Source: Ancylostoma caninum (Eukaryota; Nematoda; Chromadorea; Rhabditida; Ancylostomatidae). Taken from it: DNA of 64,000 nt. Every line of letters starts with the position of its first letter. Within the stretch, counting starts at the first letter, position 1. Both the position numbers and the translations under genes were made by a program. The notes under the pieces are model-generated. The model was not told the origin of the DNA. It ran no database searches and was given only the letters and a program-made list of their open reading frames with translations. The DNA lies in the NCBI GenBank assembly GCA_037903475.1, contig JBAJFG010000384.1, positions 1,991,001 to 2,055,000 of the forward strand, in the 5' to 3' direction. Positions 1 through 11,890 of the stretch are shown here, one piece after another.

Positions 1-3000
1 GTGCGCTGGATAAACCGATTGGCAATATTGGAAGGCTACTCCGGAAAAGACCTCGCAGGTGATTGAACGAAGCCATTTGCTGGAGATGTGAAGGAATCAG
101 CTGAATTCTTCGTAGGGAAGGTCAGATATTCATTGTGCCTGTGTGATAGAAGAGTGTGAATAATGAACAGTAAACAATACACAACTGCCGGGATTGCCGC
201 AGAACGTGCAAAATTGAGGAAAGAGCCTCGAATGCTCGTCCACTATATCAACCGCCCAGCATCCCCACAAAGCCAATCATTTGGAATAATATGGCATTCC
301 TTTCACTCCTAACTAGTACTACTGTCTATGGTTACTTCCCACCACTGGCCCGCGGTTTGCTTTTGATTAACCCGCAGTTGATTAGTCAACATAAGCCTCT
401 CATGTTCCACAGAATTACTATTTCTGCGTTCTCTTTAGCTATCTAGCTGCAGAATGCGTTAAAAGCAAGCTAAACACAAGTGCTTGGTCACACTTCGCAT
501 ACTGTGGAGTGTGACAAAAAATCCCTTTTTGAAAAACGGGATTTTTTATGTAGCTGCACTCCATCCCTGTCGAGCAAGGAAGTGGTAAGGTTTGGTTAAT
601 AAGCCTACTTTGGCTCAGTAAATCATGGCTTAATAAATCACTCGACAATTGTTATTTCGCCGGTGGCTATTTGGTTATGAAGGCAAAAAAGTAGAGTGAG
701 CTGCTTATTGCGATGAAAACAATGTTCTACTCTGAAGCAGAAGCAACAGCAACCTCGCTTTTCTTTGGAATGGATACGATAACATGAATATAATACGCAT
801 TATATACTACATAGTTTATGTTAAGTACAGATAGGACAACTTATAGCTAGCTTTTACTTTCAAGTTGCATAAAGAAAGGTCTTCCTCGCTGTACTGACGA
901 GTTCCCGCGAGGACCTATTTCTCAAATCTATTTACCCATACATGGTACAGGGAACGAGGGGAACGGCAACATTTCTTTGAGGGGTTTTTACAGTCTTCTT
1001 CACATAAAATCTTTTTATAACAATAATAATTTCATCAAGTTCGTCACTAAAGGACCTCAGACAACTACTTGCACCGTTAGTGGCGTTCTGCCTCCCAAAT
1101 TATTCGAGGCTCTTTCCTCAATTTTGTGCGAGCTGCAGCAATCCCAACAGTACTCCAGAGCTGGCAGCAAAGGACCAATTTATTTCATAGCAAATAAGAA
1201 TACAATAATACTGAGACATCTTTATCCCATTCTAAAATGGTTGACTTAATAAAACAAAGAAATATTAGTGGGAGTAGCGACCTAGGTTTCGTATTTTGTA
1301 GTCACATTCAAAAACAGTGAAAGTTGAATTATATAAGAAAGGTAGCGCTGAGTCGCACTACATTTCCGAAACTTTCGCTGTGACAATTCGGTCCAAAGAA
1401 GAAGACGTGTACGAGAGCTCAGGGAGGGTCCTGCAGAACACACTCGAAAAATCGGAACTACCGTAACTGCAGAACGGTGAGCGCAGGGTGTGGCCTCATG
1501 CACGTTAAGCTCACTGGTGGTCATAGCTTTTGCCAAAAATCCCGCTTCCAACTATGTAGGATATCGTTTCTAGGAGGTTCTATGCCTGTGATAGCCACTA
1601 TATTTGCAAATCGCAATTTTCAGGATTGAGGCTGTCTCATTATTCTGCAGACTGAGTCCTTCGAGAAGGCAAACACCAAATGCAAATGGTGGCCCTCTGT
1701 TAATGACCTTCTAAAAATACATGCGAGAAGAGCAATGCGTGAGCAAGCCTGACAGCCAGCACAGAGCTTGAGCGAAAAATCCGAAAATTCTTAAAACTGA
1801 TGAGTTACATAGTTCGTGCCTAAGCTCGAAACGAAGAAAATGCTGGTCAGATCACATCCACAAGTCCACGAACAAACATATGTAGGTACAAAAACGAAAA
1901 TGTTTCCAACTAGAATTTAGAGAGGAGATCATTGGATTGGACGTGAAAGTGCGTATTCTGTGTCGTAAGACTGAAATGTAGAAAAAAAAAACGCTCCAGA
2001 ATTTTTTCTGTGAAAAACGCAGCTTCAATTACAACTCATTTCGCCGCAATGGATTTATCTATAGCGAACTCAAATTTGCGGTCTGACAGACTTTTTCGAC
2101 GAAGATGTTGCGAATACTGTATCTTCCACAGGGATGAAGGGGTTCAAAAAAAAAACAAACTCCCTGACTGGCCCTCCACAATTGATTTGCGTGGTAAGAG
2201 GAAAACGCAAGGAACATCCCAAATCATAGATTAATATGCTCAGCAGCGTTCTTTCATTGGCCGAAGTCTAGTCAACAAAGTTCTGAGCAAAAAACATTTA
2301 GGGCGCGGCAATGACGAACACGTGGTGCAGAAAATAGAAACTCCTCAAGTACCACTTGAGAAATCCCGAACAGAAGTATTTCTTTAGATTTCTGCAGCAT
2401 CTGCGCTAACAAAACTGGCCCTTAGAAAATAATAGATTGTCATCTCCAAATCGCAAAGGAAGTTATGTATTTTTTCTCTGAACTTTCTAAATTAGAATTC
2501 CCTTACGTTCCCCAGCCAAAGAACCAAATTCACCCCAATCGCACTATCACGTGGATTGTTACGAGACAAATGTCACATTTTATCCCCGACATGACGATAA
2601 ACTGTGTAAGCAAAAGATCAATAAAATGTCGCAACGGTGCCGAATTGTCAGATTCGTGTTTTGCTATTTCACCACTAATGCAGCCACACATAAAAATCAG
2701 GAAGTCAGCCATTTCATGAAACCTACAAGAAAGCAAAAAAAGGCAGTGTAAAGGGGAACGCTGACAAAAAACGGACTAAAGAAAAGCCACACTGAACCGA
2801 ACACATTCGGCGACAATCGCAAGCGTCCTTTATTTTTTCAGTGTGAGAAAGAGAACGCTAGCATTCCAGTGGTGAAAAATCATCCCGTCCACTTAGGGAG
2901 TCATTCCCAGTTCCGAACATCTCATCGTGGTCACCTTGCTACGTACATATGTACATAGATTTCACGGAACATATCTACATATTCGCTCACAGAAAACAAC

Positions 3001-3149
3001 ATCCCAATTTCGATCATATGGCTTCAACTTCGGGAAAGTGGACGTCTCAAATAACAACGTCCCGATTTTCGTGTTTTGTTGGGTTAGCGCCTTAGTTCAG
3101 ATAAATGTGTGAAAAAGAAGCCATTAGATTGGTGCAAAAATATAATAGT
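1..3149. other. no supported gene
   Basis: Only short open frames (up to about 90 codons) without recognisable motifs, splice-linked continuations or codon bias. The region could contain long-intron sequence of the adenylate cyclase gene to the right, whose remaining exons must lie at or beyond the left edge on the minus strand. I looked for the cyclase catalytic-domain exons here and did not find them. Confidence 0.5.
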
Positions 3150-3237
3150 ACGTGTCCCGCGTTTCCTCACCCTTGCACAATTCTGGAAGCATAATGAATT
3201 CAAGTGCTCGTGATGGATATCAGGTTTTGCATCGTAC

Positions 3238-3816
3238 TTGTCCCATAGATTTTCTACCTTTAGGGCTGGAAATAAGTATTCAAATCGTTATCCGTTATCC
3301 ATGCGTTATCCATGCACTAGTGGAGTCCCTCAGGGCGTAGTTCTCTCCCCACTGCTTTTCATAATTTACACAGCAGATGTTCCGCCAAAATTGAAGGGAC
3401 ATCATTCCATAAGGATGCAGCTATACGCCGACGATGTGAAGGTGTATATCTCACACGATAGCAGCAGCGTTGATCATGTCCATTCCGCATTATCAGAAGC
3501 AATTACTGCTATTAAAGACTGGTCTAAGCGGCATAATATTCCGTTGAACATGTCAAAAACAACGGTACTACATCTCGGTAATGCACCTTATGTAGGCAAC
3601 TCTCTGGATGGAATAAATTTGTTGCGTCGGAGTGAAGTAAAGGACCTAGGAATAATCATTGATGAAAAGCTTAGTTTTAGAACTCAAATTGATAATGTAG
3701 TAGACAAAGCCCGAAAATCACTCTTCCAAATTTTCCGTAATATCCACACAAAAGATGCAAAAATCTTGGTGCGACTATTTAAATCTTACGTCTTGCCTCA
3801 TTTAGAGTACTGCTGA
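3238..3816 (+). pseudogene. LINE reverse transcriptase fragment 1
   Basis: The frame carries the RT landmarks SGVPQG and LSPLLF, then the catalytic YADD box (QLYADDVKVY), the NMSKTTVLHLG region and the DLGIIID motif, ending in LPHLEYC directly at a TGA. In intact elements LEYC continues into the thumb region, so this stop is premature. Upstream sequence that should supply the fingers is in a different frame near 3,150-3,340, indicating a frameshift. It is a dead copy, read on the plus strand, with no sign of cellular function. Confidence 0.85.
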
Positions 3817-3962
3817 CAGGCCCGGAGCCCTTTTCTTAGGAAAGATATTAGAAGAATTTAGAGAGTCCAGGAAAACCTAACGAAAATATTTTTCTATAAG
3901 TACTTTACTATAATACAATCTCAATCCCACTTCTTCTGAAAAAGCTCTCAGCCTACGGTATC

Positions 3963-4744
3963 ATGGGTTGCTTACTACGATTTTTGGAGTTTTTCCTCAC
4001 CGATAGAATGCAATCGGTAATAATTAACAGTGTAAGATCTGCGTTATATCCTACCACCAGCGGAGTGCCCCAGGGCACTTGCCTTGGTCCACTTATGTTC
4101 CTCATTTTCACGAATGACCTCAACTGGGCATTACCTCCAGGAACCTTTTGCTGTATGTATGCAGACGATTTGAAAATTTTCATAATTAACGACCATACTA
4201 AACTACAATCAGCCTTGGATGTACTAGGAAACATGTCCAACACATGGGAACTTGATATTTCTACAGAGAAGACCGCTGTATTGTGCTTTGGAAAAAATCA
4301 CCCTGATGTAATATTCACCTTAAATGGAGCACAACTTACGCAGCTGCCCCCAATTAGAGATCTCGGCATCACAGACTCCGACAAATTCGACTTTGAGAGT
4401 TACATAGATGACATCACTGCTAAAGCATCGGCTAGGTCAAACTATATCCTCCGGGCACTCAGGACGCGCGACCCTATCCTACTATTTAAGCTCTTTGTAT
4501 GTTATGTTAGACCTCTTTTGGAATACTGCTCTTCTCTATGGTCTCCTTGGAAGCAGTCTTTCGTAGATAAGTTAGAGAACGTTCAAAAAAGCTTCACATA
4601 TAGATGTTTATTCGGAAAGGATTAGTAAACCTTTCTTATGAAGATCGGTTAAAAATGCTGGGCGCAAAATCCCTTGCTTTTCGGAGAAAAATTGCAGACT
4701 ATGCTCTGATGTATAAATTTACGACAGGTGAAATAGAAAAATAA
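3963..4744 (+). pseudogene. LINE reverse transcriptase fragment 2
   Basis: A second RT domain from a related but distinct LINE. It begins inside the fingers (FLEFFLTDRMQSV), has SGVPQGTCLGPL, the catalytic MYADDLKIF box, STEKTAVLCFG, RDLGI and LLEYCSSLWSP, then stops at about 4,625. The frame resumes one shift later with LSYEDRLKMLGAKSLAFRRK, the usual C-terminal part of these elements, ending at 4,744. The frameshift and the missing N-terminus mark it as a pseudogene. Confidence 0.85.
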
Positions 4745-5340
4745 AATGCAGAGATAAGGAAACACGAGGACACGCTTACCTTGTGCGCGCAGAAAAACCA
4801 AAAAACGGCGCCTACGACCATCACCCTTCTGAGATTGCTTCGATTTATGTCCAGCTGACATTCTTAGTCCAAGATTTCGTTCTTTTTTCATATCCATGAC
4901 GGTTAAGGCCAAAGTTATTATACCCTTCGTTTTCTCTAAATCTGCCTAAGCACAGTTACCTGTTCATATCACTAACTGTGGTTCGTTCTGCAGGCTCCCT
5001 CTAGGTCATCGCCCGGGGTTCGTATTTAAAGAAGCCCTTGAGATACAGGGCTCGCCCCGGTATGTTAAATACGGTGGCGTAGCCTAGACGTGACTATCTC
5101 AATGACGCCATACTGAAGTGATAAAGATTGGGCAGGGAAACTGTGAAATTACGAACCAAGTAGAGGCAAACAATATGAATACTCTCCACCCATTCCCTGT
5201 GGCCTAAACAACGTCATTTCCACATTGTAAAAGTATTTATTGTTGGTTTCAGTTGTTTTCTTACAAGTGTTTGCGTCTCTGTTCTCCGCGCCTGTTATCA
5301 TATCAATTTTGCCTTTTTTACTGGAGCATCTTGAGTGTAA

Positions 5341-5347
5341 GAATAAG

Positions 5348-5410
<63 letters not shown>

Positions 5411-5414
5411 ATAT
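5341..5414 (+). repeat. (AAAT)n microsatellite, LINE tail
   Basis: About 17 uninterrupted AAAT units immediately downstream of degenerate RT sequence. The position and orientation fit a LINE 3' tail made by target-primed reverse transcription. Confidence 0.9.
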
Positions 5415-6507
5415 ACTGCCAAAAAAACTAATTTCTGCTTTTTCTCAGAACCATACTCTTTTCAAATAAAGCTCATACTTCTCGCTATGTACGTACTTCT
5501 AAACTCTAGCGTCTAACAAAATGTAAGCACCTCAAACGATGGGCTGAACATTTCCGGAACTTTCTCCGTTGGTTAATACGTGGACGATGTTTTATATTGA
5601 CGCTTCGCAAAGCACAGCGCACACAAAATCGCTTTGAAATGGGGCAATTGAGATTCTGAAGACAGATTTCAACTGAGAAGATGCTGGCTGAACATATCCC
5701 GTTTTCGCGTAAATATTCATAAAAAATATTCGGCTGTTTCAAGAAGTCTTCCAATGGTTCCTAATATCTTGGTTGAAAGGGGCAGTTCGATTATCGTAAA
5801 CGTGCATGTACGTTTCAAAACAACCTTAGTTAGAGAGATCAGAATTCTCAACAATATTTCCTTTAGCTCAAAAAGCTCGATAAAGAAGTTTTTCTGCATA
5901 ACCAGTTTTTGTTTCGTAACATGCACAATCGAATATCAAGAGCATAAAAACTCGAAATCAGTTTACTTACAACGAAGGAGCGACGCTATGTTACTTCGTC
6001 GGCCTTTTGTGAGAGCTCAGCTTTCACACAATTTGATTCAGGGGTGGAAAAGACGGGAAGTACAATAAATTCAGAAATGAGTGATCAACAATAATGAGTA
6101 TGAAATGACCTTTGCGATGGTCTGGGAAATACAATATGAGAGACTAAATTTTCTTCAGAAGTTATCATTTGAAACGGAACAACAAAAATGTCAGCCTTTC
6201 TCAGCCCAAGATTACTGTGGGAAAGGCATATCTCACATGTATTATTGCAAAAAAAAACAACTGGATCAGGTAAAAGTGAGAATCAGAAAGAGCTTCTGAC
6301 AAGTTCCCATGAGACATACATAATTAGCTTTGGTATAGAGTACATAACTCTAGGAAACGGAAGGCATGAAAGTTGATTTACTAACCCATTTTCGCTCGGT
6401 GACGCGTCCATGAATCCTAGGCCAGCAGGTTAATTTGTCAGTGCTTGATTCGCTTGTGATAGCCTTCTAATGCTTTCTTGTCATAGCAGGATGAGTGCTT
6501 GGTGGAT
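5415..6507. other. no supported gene
   Basis: Short, motif-free open frames only. The region lies within the presumed long intron downstream of exon 4 of the minus-strand adenylate cyclase. Confidence 0.4.
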
Positions 6508-7203
6508 TCAATGAGAACTTTCCGATGTTGTATTCCCGTCAGGATAAACATCACGAAGGCACTGCGGGCGGGGTTTGCGATAAGGGTGTGAAAATCTAGG
6601 AAAAACTGGTGAAGTCATGGCGATGAACGCAACACTGATATAATTAGAAGCCATGGTGGCCAAGATGTCACGCACACTCGATCCCACAAATCCCACTACT
6701 CCAGAGCGTTTCATAATTATAGGCTCACCCACAAAACGCATTGATCCTTGACGCCGTGGTGTGTTCAAACATTTGCGAGGGAGAGGTGTGGAAGACGCAG
6801 GTGTTAAGTCTAAGGACCCAAACAAAATCTGTTCACCCAAGCGTAAAATTGTTCTGTGCATGGTGTTAAGACCCCGCCTTACACTGTCGTAGCTCGTATA
6901 GGAATGGTCGCTCTCTTCTGCACCCTCTTCAGCTTTCAAGGAAGCTAGAAAGCTGTAACAAGCTAGGAAATTTCCCGTTCGTTGACCCAGCTTCCCTTGG
7001 GTGATGTTGATTTGCTCGTCAACAGATCGTGTTTTTGTGGAGCTTCGCTGCTCAGATTTTTGAGCATCCGCCGTCGAGTCATTTCTTTTGAAAATAAAAT
7101 ATTGGAAGAACGACAGAGCCATGAAATGACTCCGAGACCGGAAACGAACGACTTGATGGATTGACATGCAGGGAATTGCGACAATATTTCTCGGACATGC
7201 CAT
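6508..7203 (-). CDS. unrecognised 231-codon open frame
   Basis: This is one of the longest single-exon open frames in the window outside transposon and minisatellite sequence. I do not recognise the product. The predicted protein starts MACPRNIVAI, is rich in Ser, Arg and Thr, has no obvious signal peptide or strong membrane segment, and shows no family motif I can name. It lies on the same strand as the adenylate cyclase and downstream of its exon 4, so it may be intronic noise, a transposon remnant or a nested gene. Overlapping frames on both strands are also fairly open, which argues for chance openness in moderately GC-rich sequence. Confidence 0.2.
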   Translation of the reverse strand: MACPRNIVAIPCMSIHQVVRFRSRSHFMALSFFQYFIFKRNDSTADAQKSEQRSSTKTRSVDEQINITQGKLGQRTGNFLACYSFLASLKAEEGAEESDHSYTSYDSVRRGLNTMHRTILRLGEQILFGSLDLTPASSTPLPRKCLNTPRRQGSMRFVGEPIIMKRSGVVGFVGSSVRDILATMASNYISVAFIAMTSPVFPRFSHPYRKPRPQCLRDVYPDGNTTSESSH

Positions 7204-7785
7204 CCAGTAAGGAATGCCGTTCCTCGAAATTGTCGAATCCGTTTAACCTTGCACTGCAACCCGATCTTTCAGGAAGTTTTTCGCCGGAGTTTCCAGTCGA
7301 GTGCGAACGTCAAAGCTCTATTAACACAGCGATCGATGACCTCGCAGTTATCTATCACGCACGGGGCGGGGTTTCAGTGTCATCGAGTTCAACAGCGGGG
7401 TTTTTGCGGGGTGCACTTTGGAGTTCGCTCGTCGAGGCTTCACGGAGCGATGGGCAATCTAGCCGGTCGGGAAATGCCGGCTGATAACGAGGCAAAAAAT
7501 TGTGGGTTAATAAATTGAGAAGCAAGTCAGTAAGACCGCAGGGCGAGCCCCTCCTTACACTTGTTCTCCATGAGCCAAAAAAGCATGTGATGAGAGAATT
7601 CATTCAACAACAGCTGCATTCGATGGTGTGGGTGTTATCGCGCTTGAAAACCAAGACTAAGTTATTTGCGACGGCTGAAGACGGATGGGTTGTGTTCGCT
7701 GCAGCTCAAAGAGGCGAAAGGAATCAGGCAAAAGGAATCCAGAGAAGGCAAGGAGAGTAGTGGATGCGATCAGGAAACTGCTTAC

Positions 7786-10095
7786 CTGAGTAAGAATAAA
7801 CAGATGCACACCTAGAAGGTGGACGCCGATGTGCAGCACCAGCTGAATATGTGACACATCGCCGTAGGCAACCCTGTTCCTGGATAGCGTCTCGAATAGG
7901 CACGAATACACGACGCCGATCAGAATACACAGGTACAGAGGAAGCGGAATCACGGTGTAGATCAGCAGCACCACCTGAACATGAAAAAATTGACAATGAG
8001 AGCCCCATCAGAATCCAACAAGAGCCCTTGCTGCACTCGTCGATTGGACGTTTGCTCCTCCACACAGCGCCTAGTTTAAATAGTGCAGTTCCTCTACAAA
8101 AAGTGCAGTTTCGATCGAACTAGCAATAAATCTGCCATAATCTCGTAGTTCGGAGTTTTTAACCCGTGTGAAGTTGTTGAGGCTATTTTTAAACATCTTA
8201 AATCACATCAAACTGTCCTCCATTCCACTGACTTACATCTTCATAAATATTGTATGATATGACTGCATATATACTTGGAAATGAATAAAAACCTTGTAAA
8301 TCGACTGGCTTCACTGTGAAATTCAATCCAACTTTTGGAACCAACTTAAATATTCGAATATTCGAGAAGAGGCGGTCCCTAATTCTTCTTCGATTTTTTT
8401 AAACATTATTTCTTGCTTCACTTTAGCTCGCCCGCACACAAGAATTTTCGCCTACCTCGAAATCGGGCTCGAATATTTGTGTCGAAGACGATATTCGGTC
8501 CTCGCTGAGGATATAGTTGTTTTTTTTTTTTGAAAATCACGAGATTGTGGCGCGCCCAAGCCTATGAAATAAATATGCACAAGAGCACAAATTATTATGC
8601 TTAGCCCTTGGCAAAAGGAATCTTCCAAAAACTGCTGCAGATTAATTGTGTGCCACTCGACCGAAGTTCTAACACAGATTAAAAGCACAGATGACATCTG
8701 TCACGAAGTCGTCATGATATCCTAGAATTCTCTCTCGGCTGATTTACTCTTGCAACTATTCAGAATCTCCAGTTCCTTACCAATTTTCACCTTTGTCTCA
8801 AGAAGTATGTAAGTGCAAAATTAATAACAATTTGACATGCTACCCTTATTGCATTTCCTATTAGAGAGAGGAAAAGCCCTTCCCACATCATTTCAAACCA
8901 CCACAACATTCAGAAAATTGACAATTGTGTCAGGTGAAAGCGAGCGAGTTCTCTTCATTTCTTTATAACTCGACCGGTTATTGGCAAAAAGGTCACGAAG
9001 AGGAGGAAAGAAAGAGCAGCGTCCATGAGAGTTCTATTTTGGGCGACTAGTGGGTCTAACAGCCACATGCCAGTAGAAGACTCGATTGGTGGTTCAATAC
9101 TCTTTGGACGCTAGAGGAATGGGAACAGAAGTCAGGATACTCGAACAGGGACGTTCTTAATTAATGTTTGCGCACGCTGTCAGAATACCAGAAAATGACT
9201 ACGAATTTGTCATGCACCACACAACAAGGAGTATTTAGTTAGTTTGTTTTCGTCGGACCCTCCAGACGCACCTCACTTTCGCAACTCATCGATTTTCTTG
9301 CAAATGAACAGCGCAAAAAATAGAAGTGAGCAAGAGTAGCCAGCACTCGAAGAATCTGACCTGGAAGCTGGTGGCGAGGCTGGCAACGGGCGTCATGAAC
9401 GTTGACTTCGAGTCCGAGGAGAAGATGAGGAGCGTGACTAGACAGATGAGGAACGTGCACAGGAACGAAGTTGGCATGTAGAACCGCTGGTACTGCGATG
9501 AGCAGAGCGTGAACGACAGCATCGCCAGACAAACAGTGATGAGTGCGGCGGCTGTGAGCTGAAACAAGTCCAGCTCTTGGATTTGCAAAGCAGCTGTAGC
9601 CCACGGGGTCACGCATCCTTGCAGCGCGAAGTGGAATTGAGCGCAAAGGGAATTCGGAGTGGAAATTGAAATTTGAGGGTTCCACTTCGCACTGCGCCTC
9701 TAATTCCATCACTCGTACCCAGTGCTGAAGGCCCGCCTTGTCGAAAATTGCTAGATAAATCGTCCACGCCACGCAGACGAATGAGATGTACACAAGCCCC
9801 GAGCGGAAGCGATCCCTTGAACAAAAGGGTTTACAAGTCACAGGAGAAGATAAGATAGAGAAATGAGGAGGAAGGAAAGGAGCGTAAGCGAAGGCGACTG
9901 GGCAAACCTGAGCTGAGGAAAGGAGCATTTCCAGTACTGCGCCTCGAGCGACGGCGAGCGGAACTGTGGGTTCCACCATCGGGCCGAGGCTCTCTCGAAG
10001 AGGGGGACTCGTCTTGGAGAGGAGGAATGGGCCCGTACCGAGGGACCAGCGGAGCCGCCGAGGGCCGGCGTCCGCTCACCCGGGTCCTCCTCCAT
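7786..10095 (-). CDS. acy-1: membrane adenylate cyclase, ADCY9/ACY-1 type, N-terminal four exons (partial)
   Basis: Makes cAMP from ATP at the plasma membrane; this window holds only the N-terminus and first membrane domain. Exons (minus): 9908-10095, 9719-9815, 9361-9558 and 7786-7974, joined in consistent phase to give 224 codons. Exon 1 has the ADCY9-type block LFERASARWWNPQF and ends CSFPQLR. Exon 2 gives the first membrane helix (GLVYISFVCVAWTIYLAIF). Exon 3 gives further helices around TSFLCTFLICLVTLLIF. Exon 4 has LLIYTVIPLPLYLCILIGVV, CLFETLS and HLLGVHLFILTQ, as in the last helices before the first catalytic domain of ADCY9. The ATG at 10,095 is the first in frame after a stop at 10,123-10,125. 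The catalytic exons are absent, so the gene continues past the left edge or into a very long intron. C. elegans ACY-1 is the closest relative known to me; acy-1 is inferred. Confidence 0.85.
7975..9360 (-). other. intron 3 of the adenylate cyclase gene
   Basis: Sequence between exon 3 (donor GTCAGA) and exon 4 (acceptor TTCAG). It holds no recognisable coding block or transposon, only short shadow frames and a run of T near 8,520. Confidence 0.6.
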
Positions 10096-10860
10096 CCGAC
10101 TGCGGGCTATCCGCCGTCAGCCTCACTCGGCACCCTCCGATCTCGCACGCGCACTCCTCTCCCCGCTCGCTCCCTCCCCGCCTGTCGCTGTGCCTCGCTC
10201 GCGCTGCTCGCCGTCGCCTCCACCCGGCTGCAGTCGTCTGCGAGAGGCCCTCGGCCACTGCGCCTTCTCCATCCGCGGGCTATCTCGACCGCTCTCATTG
10301 TCTGCGCCAGGTGCCGTCGTCGTGCTGTTCGTTTTCCCACGCCATCTGTCTCCTCTCGTTTCGGACGCTTCCACTCGTCTCAGCTCGGCTGCCTCCGCAG
10401 CGCCACGCTCCATCGCTTCCGGAGGCTCTCTGTCACCGCAACGCACCCGCGTGCTCTCGCGCTCGAGCTCCCGACCGCTCTGCTGACCTCCTCCTCCGAC
10501 CCTGCGCGCTGTCTCGACACCCTTCGTCACCCTGTCTCAACTCCGCCGGACGCACTCCTCTCGCACTGCTGCTCACCGCGTCCCTCCGCCGCCTGTGCGT
10601 CCTCTCCGCGTCGCCGGCAGCACCCGCTCTCAGCCCGAAGGTCAAGCCTCCGCGGAAGCAGTTCGGCGTCTCGCTGATGGCGTACTCATCGGATGTTCGC
10701 CAGCTCCTCTCTGGCCCTCGCACGGGTGAATTCGCCCTCTTGGCTTTTGGAATCGTTGCGCGTCGAGAGCCCTTGCCGTGCAATTACTCTGCGCGACTGG
10801 CGGTGAATCACTCGAGGGCTTTTTTTACAACGACCGTGCTGAAGCGGTGAAGCACAAGTA
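10096..10860. promoter_or_regulatory. GC-rich, pyrimidine-rich 5' flank of the adenylate cyclase gene
   Basis: Immediately upstream of the minus-strand cyclase start, the sequence becomes strongly GC-rich and CpG-rich, unlike the AT-rich surroundings, with C/T-rich tracts on the plus strand. Overlapping open frames of 116-294 codons occur on both strands; they are low-complexity (Ser/Arg/Pro/Leu) and appear to be a composition artefact. I read this as 5' untranslated or promoter sequence. Confidence 0.45.
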
Positions 10861-11748
10861 CGATCAAACAACCAGCTGAGCTTCATCTCCGCTGAGAGCC
10901 GATCGCTCGAGGGACCGACCAATCGGTGATCGATAGTTGCCATTCCGATCGCCGAGGTGAGAGCATGTCAGCGGCATCGCTCAATCTGGCGAGATCTTCT
11001 GAGGCCGAGATCGCGGTCGCTGCGATCGGATTCTCGCTTGGAAGTTTCTATGGACAGCTGGATGTAATACTGGAATCAGTCGTATCTTCCGAAATTCATA
11101 GTCGGTACATTAGAATATTAGAAAAATTACACTGGTGTTTGTTTCACCTATTTATTTGAGCCGGAAATAAAGTAGCATTTCCATAGCGAACTGAAGATGG
11201 CCACCATGATCAATTGACACTCGGTGCTTTGTTCCGAAAAAGTCGCAGCCTCATGTTGAAAACACAGTCCTGGCTCAGAATGCTTTTCGAGGATTTTTTT
11301 TTATCACTGAGACTTCCAAGAGCCCTTGATTAAAACTGCGTGGATGATTTGATACAAGTGTGCCTCAAAACCACGTTTTTGCATCTCTTCTTATGGGGAG
11401 AACATGGGCGGGACCAAGGGAGAAATACAAGTTCCCCTCACCATGCACTCTTGCCTCGGCTCCGCATATGTTTCCTAAGGGAGAAGATGATCGGGAATGA
11501 GTTTTGCTGCCTTTTTGCAGGTTGCTTGTACCCATCTGATTCCGGCACTCCATAGCGATTCCATTTGCAAAAAAAAAATCGAGAGACGATTCTGAGACAG
11601 GACTCGAATTAAAGATGAAGTGAACGGAGCCACGCGGTACACGTTCGCATCTGTGATGCTAATGGTGGAAGTACCCCCGGAATGTTGCTTCCGCTTGACT
11701 GATAACCTATTTGGTGAAATCATCCACGAATAACCCTGGTAGCCTTAA

Positions 11749-11890
11749 GCTTAGGCTTAAACACATGCTTAAGCATGGGATTAGGCTTAGGCTAAGCTTA
11801 GGTTTGGGCCCAGGCTAGTGCTTTGGCTTAGGATTACAAGTGAAGCCTATGATCTTTTATAGAGTGCCCCCAACCCACTTTTCGCCCTCC
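11749..11890 (+). repeat. degenerate interstitial TTAGGC block, copy 1
   Basis: Short imperfect run of TTAGGC-like hexamers (GCTTAGGCTTAA, GGATTAGGCTTAGGCTAAGC) followed by a flank containing GTGAAGCCTATGATCTTTTA and CCCACTTTTCGCC. The same flank follows copy 2 at 13,036, so this is a duplicated unit rather than a chance run. TTAGGC is the nematode telomere repeat. Confidence 0.7.

Larger units (their letters stand above)
3150..5412 (+). mobile_element. decayed non-LTR (LINE) retrotransposon region
   Basis: Two reverse-transcriptase fragments lie one after the other on the plus strand, followed by about 600 bases of degenerate 3' sequence and a long (AAAT)n tail, the classic end of CR1/jockey-like LINEs. 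The two fragments both cover the same part of the RT domain (SGVPQG to LEYC), so they are two different insertions or a nested pair rather than one element. Both are truncated at the 5' end, with no endonuclease domain seen, and are interrupted by stops or frameshifts, so neither can be active. Confidence 0.85.

Noticed and set aside
1282..5754. Shared peptide RKFRKCSA in the frames at 1,282-1,551 and 5,506-5,754 as a gene family
   Set aside because: The nucleotide similarity is very short and there is no wider alignment; probably chance or a tiny repeat fragment.
6508..7203. 231-codon minus-strand frame as the next cyclase exon
   Set aside because: Does not contain the segment that follows the last membrane helix in ADCY9-type cyclases, nor the catalytic-domain motifs; kept only as an unrecognised frame.
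9966..10850. 294-codon plus-strand frame and overlapping frames on both strands
   Set aside because: GC-rich low-complexity sequence opposite and upstream of adenylate cyclase exon 1; several frames are open at once and none has motifs.
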